From contig NZ_CP010536.1 in NCBI RefSeq assembly GCF_000832305.1, positions 434,001-498,000 of the forward strand: a stretch of 64,000 nt of DNA, read 5' to 3'. Made by a program: the position numbers and the translations under genes. Positions 60,837 to 64,000 of the stretch are shown here, in pieces. How positions within the stretch are numbered: the stretch's first letter is position 1; each line of letters starts with the position of its first letter. The notes under the pieces were generated by a model. The model was not told where the DNA came from, did no database searches, and worked only from the letters and a program-made list of their open reading frames with translations. The stretch is from Cupriavidus basilensis (GTDB lineage Bacteria; Pseudomonadota; Gammaproteobacteria; Burkholderiales; Burkholderiaceae).

Positions 60837-61768
60837 CTCTGCACTCCCAATGCATTCTTGACTGCGTCCGCAATCATCATGGACACGCGCACATTGGCCT
60901 CGAAGCTGACGCCGGCAATATGCGGCGTCAGCACCAGGTTCGGCGCGTGCGCCAGGATACCGCCCGCACCTAGCGGTTCCGCTTCGAAGACATCGAGCGC
61001 GGCGCCCGCCAGCAATCCCTCGTGCAGCGCCGCCGCCAGCGCAGTCTCGTCGACCACGCCGCCGCGCGCGGTGTTGACGAGGACCGCGCCGCGCTTCATG
61101 CCGCGCAGGCGCTCCGCATTGATGAGATGGCGCGTAGCCGGCACCAGCGGCACATGCAGGCTCACCGCATCCGCGCTGGCCAGCAGTGCCTCCAGCTTCA
61201 TCGGCTCCACGCCGGTATCGCGCCACACCGGATGATCGCCAGGCAGTGCGGGGTCGTGCGCCACCACCTGCATGCCCAGTGCCTGCGCAAGCCGCGCGGT
61301 CAGCCGGCCGATATCGCCAAAACCGATCAGGCCGAGCGTCTTGCCGAGTGCCTCACGGCCCTCCGACAGGCGCGCGCGCGGCCACTTTCCCGCCACCATG
61401 GCCGCGTCGCTCTGATAGGCGCCGCGCAACAGCATCAGCGCGGTCGTGACCACATACTCGGCCACCGAGCGCGCGTTGGCGCCGGTGGCCGGAATCACGC
61501 GGATGCCACGCGCCTCGCAGGACTTGACGTCGATATTGTCCAGCCCCACCCCAAGCCGGCCGACCACCCGCAGCGCGGGCGCGGCGTCGAGCAGTTCGGT
61601 ATCGACCTGGGTGCGGTTGCGCACGATCAGCGCATCGGTCTGCGCCAAGGCGCCGAGCAGGGCATCGCGCTGGTCGACCCAGCCCGGTTCGTAGCGCAGC
61701 CGGACGCAAGCGTCCAGCACCGCCACGGCATCGGCGTCCATGAACTCGCTGATGCAGACCTGTTTCAT
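60833..61768 (-). CDS. slcC: (S)-sulfolactate dehydrogenase-like, D-2-hydroxyacid dehydrogenase family
   Basis: 311 residues. Rossmann motif GFGDIG (149-154) and the catalytic triad R235 (NTARGG), E264 (DVFEAEP) and H283 (TPHIAG). SlcC of this family oxidises (S)-sulfolactate to sulfopyruvate; with ComC it epimerises the S to the R form that SuyAB can cleave. The start overlaps the suyB stop by one base (TGATG). Confidence 0.85.
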   Translation of the reverse strand: MKQVCISEFMDADAVAVLDACVRLRYEPGWVDQRDALLGALAQTDALIVRNRTQVDTELLDAAPALRVVGRLGVGLDNIDVKSCEARGIRVIPATGANARSVAEYVVTTALMLLRGAYQSDAAMVAGKWPRARLSEGREALGKTLGLIGFGDIGRLTARLAQALGMQVVAHDPALPGDHPVWRDTGVEPMKLEALLASADAVSLHVPLVPATRHLINAERLRGMKRGAVLVNTARGGVVDETALAAALHEGLLAGAALDVFEAEPLGAGGILAHAPNLVLTPHIAGVSFEANVRVSMMIADAVKNALGVQR

Positions 61769-62943
61769 CAGGCGGACTCGTGGATGCGCGTGAGCACGAA
61801 CTCGCGGTGGCCCAGCGCTTCCGCGGCGGTCCAGCGGCCGTTGATGGTGGCCATCATGCATTCGAGCAGCTTGTCGCCGGTCTGGTCCAGCGTCTGCTCG
61901 CGCTGCAACAGGCCCGAGCAGTCCACGTCCATATGCTCGCTCATCAGGCGCACGGTGCGCGGATTGGCGCACAGCTTGATGACCGGCACGATCGGGTTGC
62001 CGATGACGTTGCCCTGGCCGGTCGGGAAGAAGTGCACGACATAGCCCGACGCCGCGCACAGCGTGACCATTTCCGCCGCGGCCGAGGACGAGTCCATGAA
62101 CCACAGGCCGGGACCGGTCGGCTCTTCGGCCTTGTCCAGCACGCCGTCCACGGTGCATTTCTTGCCAATTTTCTGGATATTGCCGAGCGCTTTCTCTTCG
62201 ATCGTGGTCAGGCCGCCGGCGATATTGCCCTTGGTCGGCTGCGATTCGGACAGATCGGTGGTCTTCCAGCGGTCGATCATGCCCTGGTAGCGGTTGAACA
62301 TCTTCATGAAGTCGTCGCGCACCTTGTCGTTGGCGCAGCGCGCGGCCACGATATGCTCGCCGCCGGTGAGCTCAGAGGTCTCGCCGAATACCAGCGTGGT
62401 GCCCAGCGGATGCAGTTTGTCGAAGGCGTTGCCCACGGTCGGGTTGGCGCCGCAGCCGGAGGTGGTATCGGATTCGCCGCACTTGGTCGAGATCCACAGG
62501 TCGCTGATCGGGCACTCCACGCGGTGCAGGCCGGTGGCGTACTGCACGAATTCCTTGGCGGCCTTGGAGGCTCGCATGATGGTGTCGTGGTCGCCGTGGC
62601 CTTCGATGCCAAAGCCCACCACCGGCTTGCCGGTCTTGGCGATGCCGTCCACCACCTTCTTGGTCCAGCCATCCTCGATGCCGATCACCACCACGGCCGC
62701 CACGTTGGGGTTGCTGCCCGCGCCAATCAGGGTGCGGAAGTGCAGGTCGAGGTCGGGGCCGAACTGCAGGCGGCCGTACGGGTGCGGGATCGCCATCGTG
62801 CCCTTGATGGCGACGGCAACGGCTTCGGCAGCGGCGTTGGAGAGGTCGTCCAGCGGCAGGATGATGACGTGATTGCGCACGCCGACGCGGCCGTTGTCGC
62901 GGCGATAGCCCCGGAAGGTGGTCTGGTTGTCGATGACGGACAT
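61768..62943 (-). CDS. suyB: (2R)-sulfolactate sulfo-lyase, large (beta) subunit
   Basis: 391 residues of the UxaA/altronate-dehydratase family catalytic half, as a separate polypeptide. It begins [25 protein letters not shown] and has [17 protein letters not shown] and [10 protein letters not shown] blocks. With SuyA it eliminates sulfite from (R)-3-sulfolactate to give pyruvate. Altronate hydratase is the main alternative; the slcC/comC partners and absence of other hexuronate genes favour sulfolactate. Confidence 0.88.
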   Translation of the reverse strand: MSVIDNQTTFRGYRRDNGRVGVRNHVIILPLDDLSNAAAEAVAVAIKGTMAIPHPYGRLQFGPDLDLHFRTLIGAGSNPNVAAVVVIGIEDGWTKKVVDGIAKTGKPVVGFGIEGHGDHDTIMRASKAAKEFVQYATGLHRVECPISDLWISTKCGESDTTSGCGANPTVGNAFDKLHPLGTTLVFGETSELTGGEHIVAARCANDKVRDDFMKMFNRYQGMIDRWKTTDLSESQPTKGNIAGGLTTIEEKALGNIQKIGKKCTVDGVLDKAEEPTGPGLWFMDSSSAAAEMVTLCAASGYVVHFFPTGQGNVIGNPIVPVIKLCANPRTVRLMSEHMDVDCSGLLQREQTLDQTGDKLLECMMATINGRWTAAEALGHREFVLTRIHESA

Positions 62944-62985
62944 GGATGTTTTCTCGGTATGTGGTTTTGGGGGACGGGGCGCGGC

Positions 62986-63267
62986 TTACCAGCGCTTGGT
63001 CTTGATGTTGTGGACGTGGGCGTGGTCGCCGGCCGTGATGGGCGCAACCACCTTGCCGATGTCGATGCCGTACTTGAAGACGGTCTGGCCCACTTCCATG
63101 TCGCGCAGCGCGACCTTGTGGCCAATCGGAATGGGCTGCTTGGCAACCACCGTGATGACCTTGTCCTCGTCCATGATCCAGGCGTTCAGCTCGGTCCCGG
63201 CCTCGATCCCCTCGACCACCGCTACGGCGACCGTGTCTTTTGCATCGTGCAGCACTACGTGAATCAT
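62986..63267 (-). CDS. suyA: (2R)-sulfolactate sulfo-lyase, small (alpha) subunit
   Basis: 93-residue SAF-domain protein corresponding to the N-terminal part of altronate dehydratase; ends DHAHVHNIKTKRW. AAGGAGGAG precedes the ATG at 63267. First gene of the operon, 42 bases before suyB, divergent from a GntR gene. Confidence 0.88.
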   Translation of the reverse strand: MIHVVLHDAKDTVAVAVVEGIEAGTELNAWIMDEDKVITVVAKQPIPIGHKVALRDMEVGQTVFKYGIDIGKVVAPITAGDHAHVHNIKTKRW

Positions 63268-63353
63268 TGCTCCTCCTTGGTTTTTGTTACGGCGCAGCAT
63301 GCGGTGAGCGGCAACCGATGGAACAAAGGATAGGTTCTCAATTCATTTGTGTC

Positions 63354-63384
63354 AACTATGTCATATGTATGAGTTGTATGAGTT
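63354..63384. promoter_or_regulatory. Candidate GntR operator between suyA and its regulator gene
   Basis: A 22-bp dyad AACT-N4-CATATG-N4-AGTT (63354-63375) abuts a perfect nine-base tandem repeat GTATGAGTT (63367-63375 and 63376-63384). AT-rich and lying between divergent suyA and gntR starts, it is well placed to control both. Confidence 0.55.
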
Positions 63385-63426
63385 AATCTCTGGTACATTC
63401 CAACTATCCAAAGAAAGCATCAAGCC

Positions 63427-64000
63427 ATGAGCAACCTACGAGATATCCCCGCGCCCGGTGGCGTCCTCTACAAGGACGTGAAACGGCATGCATTGCAGGC
63501 GCTGGCCGATGGCGAATGGAAACCCGGCGAGGCGATACCGTCGGAGAAGAAGCTGGTCGAACGCTTCGGCGTGTCGATCGGCACGCTGCGCAAGGCCATC
63601 GACGAACTGGTGGCGGAAAACCTGCTGATCCGGCACCAGGGGCGGGGCACCTTCGTGGCCACGCACCGGCGCGACGATCATTTCTTCCGCTTCTTCAAGG
63701 TGGCCCACCTCGACGGCCATCGCGGCTACCCGACCGTGGAGCTGGAGTCGTTCCGCAAGATCAAGGCCGACAAGAGTGTGTGCACGCTGCTTGGGCTGGA
63801 GGCCGGCGCGCGCGCGTTTCAGCTAACCAACGTGCTGTCGCTGGATGAGCGGCCGGTGATGATCGACGACATCGTGCTGCCGGAGCGGCTGTTTGCCGGG
63901 CTGACCGAGGCGCAGTTACGCGGCCGGCCCAACACCTTGTACAACTTTTACCAGGAAGCGTTTGGCGTCAACGTGATCCAGACCGAGGAGCGGTTGCGCT
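63427..64000 (+). CDS. GntR-family regulator (HutC type), 3' end cut by window
   Basis: 191 codons are visible with no stop. N-terminal winged helix (about 13-78; ADGEWKPGEAIPSEKKLVERFGVSIGTLRKAIDELVAENLL) is followed by a UTRA-type effector domain of the HutC subfamily. It is divergent from suyA by 159 bases, so it is probably the repressor or activator of the sulfolactate operon. Confidence 0.92.
   Translation, partial: MSNLRDIPAPGGVLYKDVKRHALQALADGEWKPGEAIPSEKKLVERFGVSIGTLRKAIDELVAENLLIRHQGRGTFVATHRRDDHFFRFFKVAHLDGHRGYPTVELESFRKIKADKSVCTLLGLEAGARAFQLTNVLSLDERPVMIDDIVLPERLFAGLTEAQLRGRPNTLYNFYQEAFGVNVIQTEERLR

Overview
The window is dense, GC-rich bacterial DNA. Gene content and order point to a betaproteobacterium of the Burkholderiaceae, most likely Cupriavidus or a close relative. 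The evidence is the ftsY/M16 pair/rsmD/coaD/ferredoxin/pth/rplY/prs/tRNA-Gln/ispE/lolB run, the kdsD-lptCAB-rpoN-hpf-ptsN-hprK run, the uvrA/MFS/ssb trio, and several Bug-type (tripartite tricarboxylate) receptors. No rRNA, CRISPR array, insertion sequence, integrase or plasmid gene was seen.

Layout. 1-1.8 kb: end of a pirin gene and a YbiB/TrpD2 homologue. 1.9-6.1 kb: nitrate uptake operon nrtA-nrtB-nrtD with the ANTAR regulator gene nasT upstream. The nasT-nrtA gap carries two stem-loops with identical AACGAC hexaloops followed by a terminator, the signature of an ANTAR-controlled attenuation leader. 6.3-7.6 kb: a fumarylacetoacetase-family hydrolase and a maleylacetoacetate isomerase. 7.7-46.1 kb: core genome. 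It covers translation and protein targeting (ftsY, rsmD, pth, rplY, hpf), nucleotide and cofactor supply (prs, coaD, apt, ispE), DNA repair and replication (mutM, mutY, uvrA, ssb), envelope biogenesis (lolB, kdsD, lptCAB), and nitrogen/PTS control (rpoN, ptsN, hprK, rapZ). It also holds transporters and a large dynamin-like GTPase.

46.2-64 kb: an accessory catabolic region. At the right end, a GntR-type regulator diverges from suyA-suyB-slcC-comC-bug, the known toolkit for 3-sulfolactate: two opposite-stereospecificity dehydrogenases epimerise it and a two-subunit sulfo-lyase splits it to pyruvate and sulfite. At the left end is a TauE/SafE exporter that could remove sulfite. Between them is a nine-gene operon headed by a divergent LysR gene. 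It encodes a succinate-dehydrogenase-like complex (Fe-S subunit, two small membrane subunits, flavoprotein), a two-subunit class I fumarase-like hydratase, two Bug receptors and a thiamine-diphosphate enzyme. The flavoprotein lacks the histidine that normally binds FAD covalently.

Main hypothesis (inference): the middle operon is not a spare TCA module. It may oxidise a succinate analogue, with 3-sulfopropanoate the best candidate, to 3-sulfoacrylate and hydrate that to 3-sulfolactate, feeding the suy genes next door. Other notable points are the absence of kdsC between kdsD and lptC, a MutY with an enlarged Fe-S loop, a structured intergenic repeat, and an M16 protease pair with one catalytically dead member.
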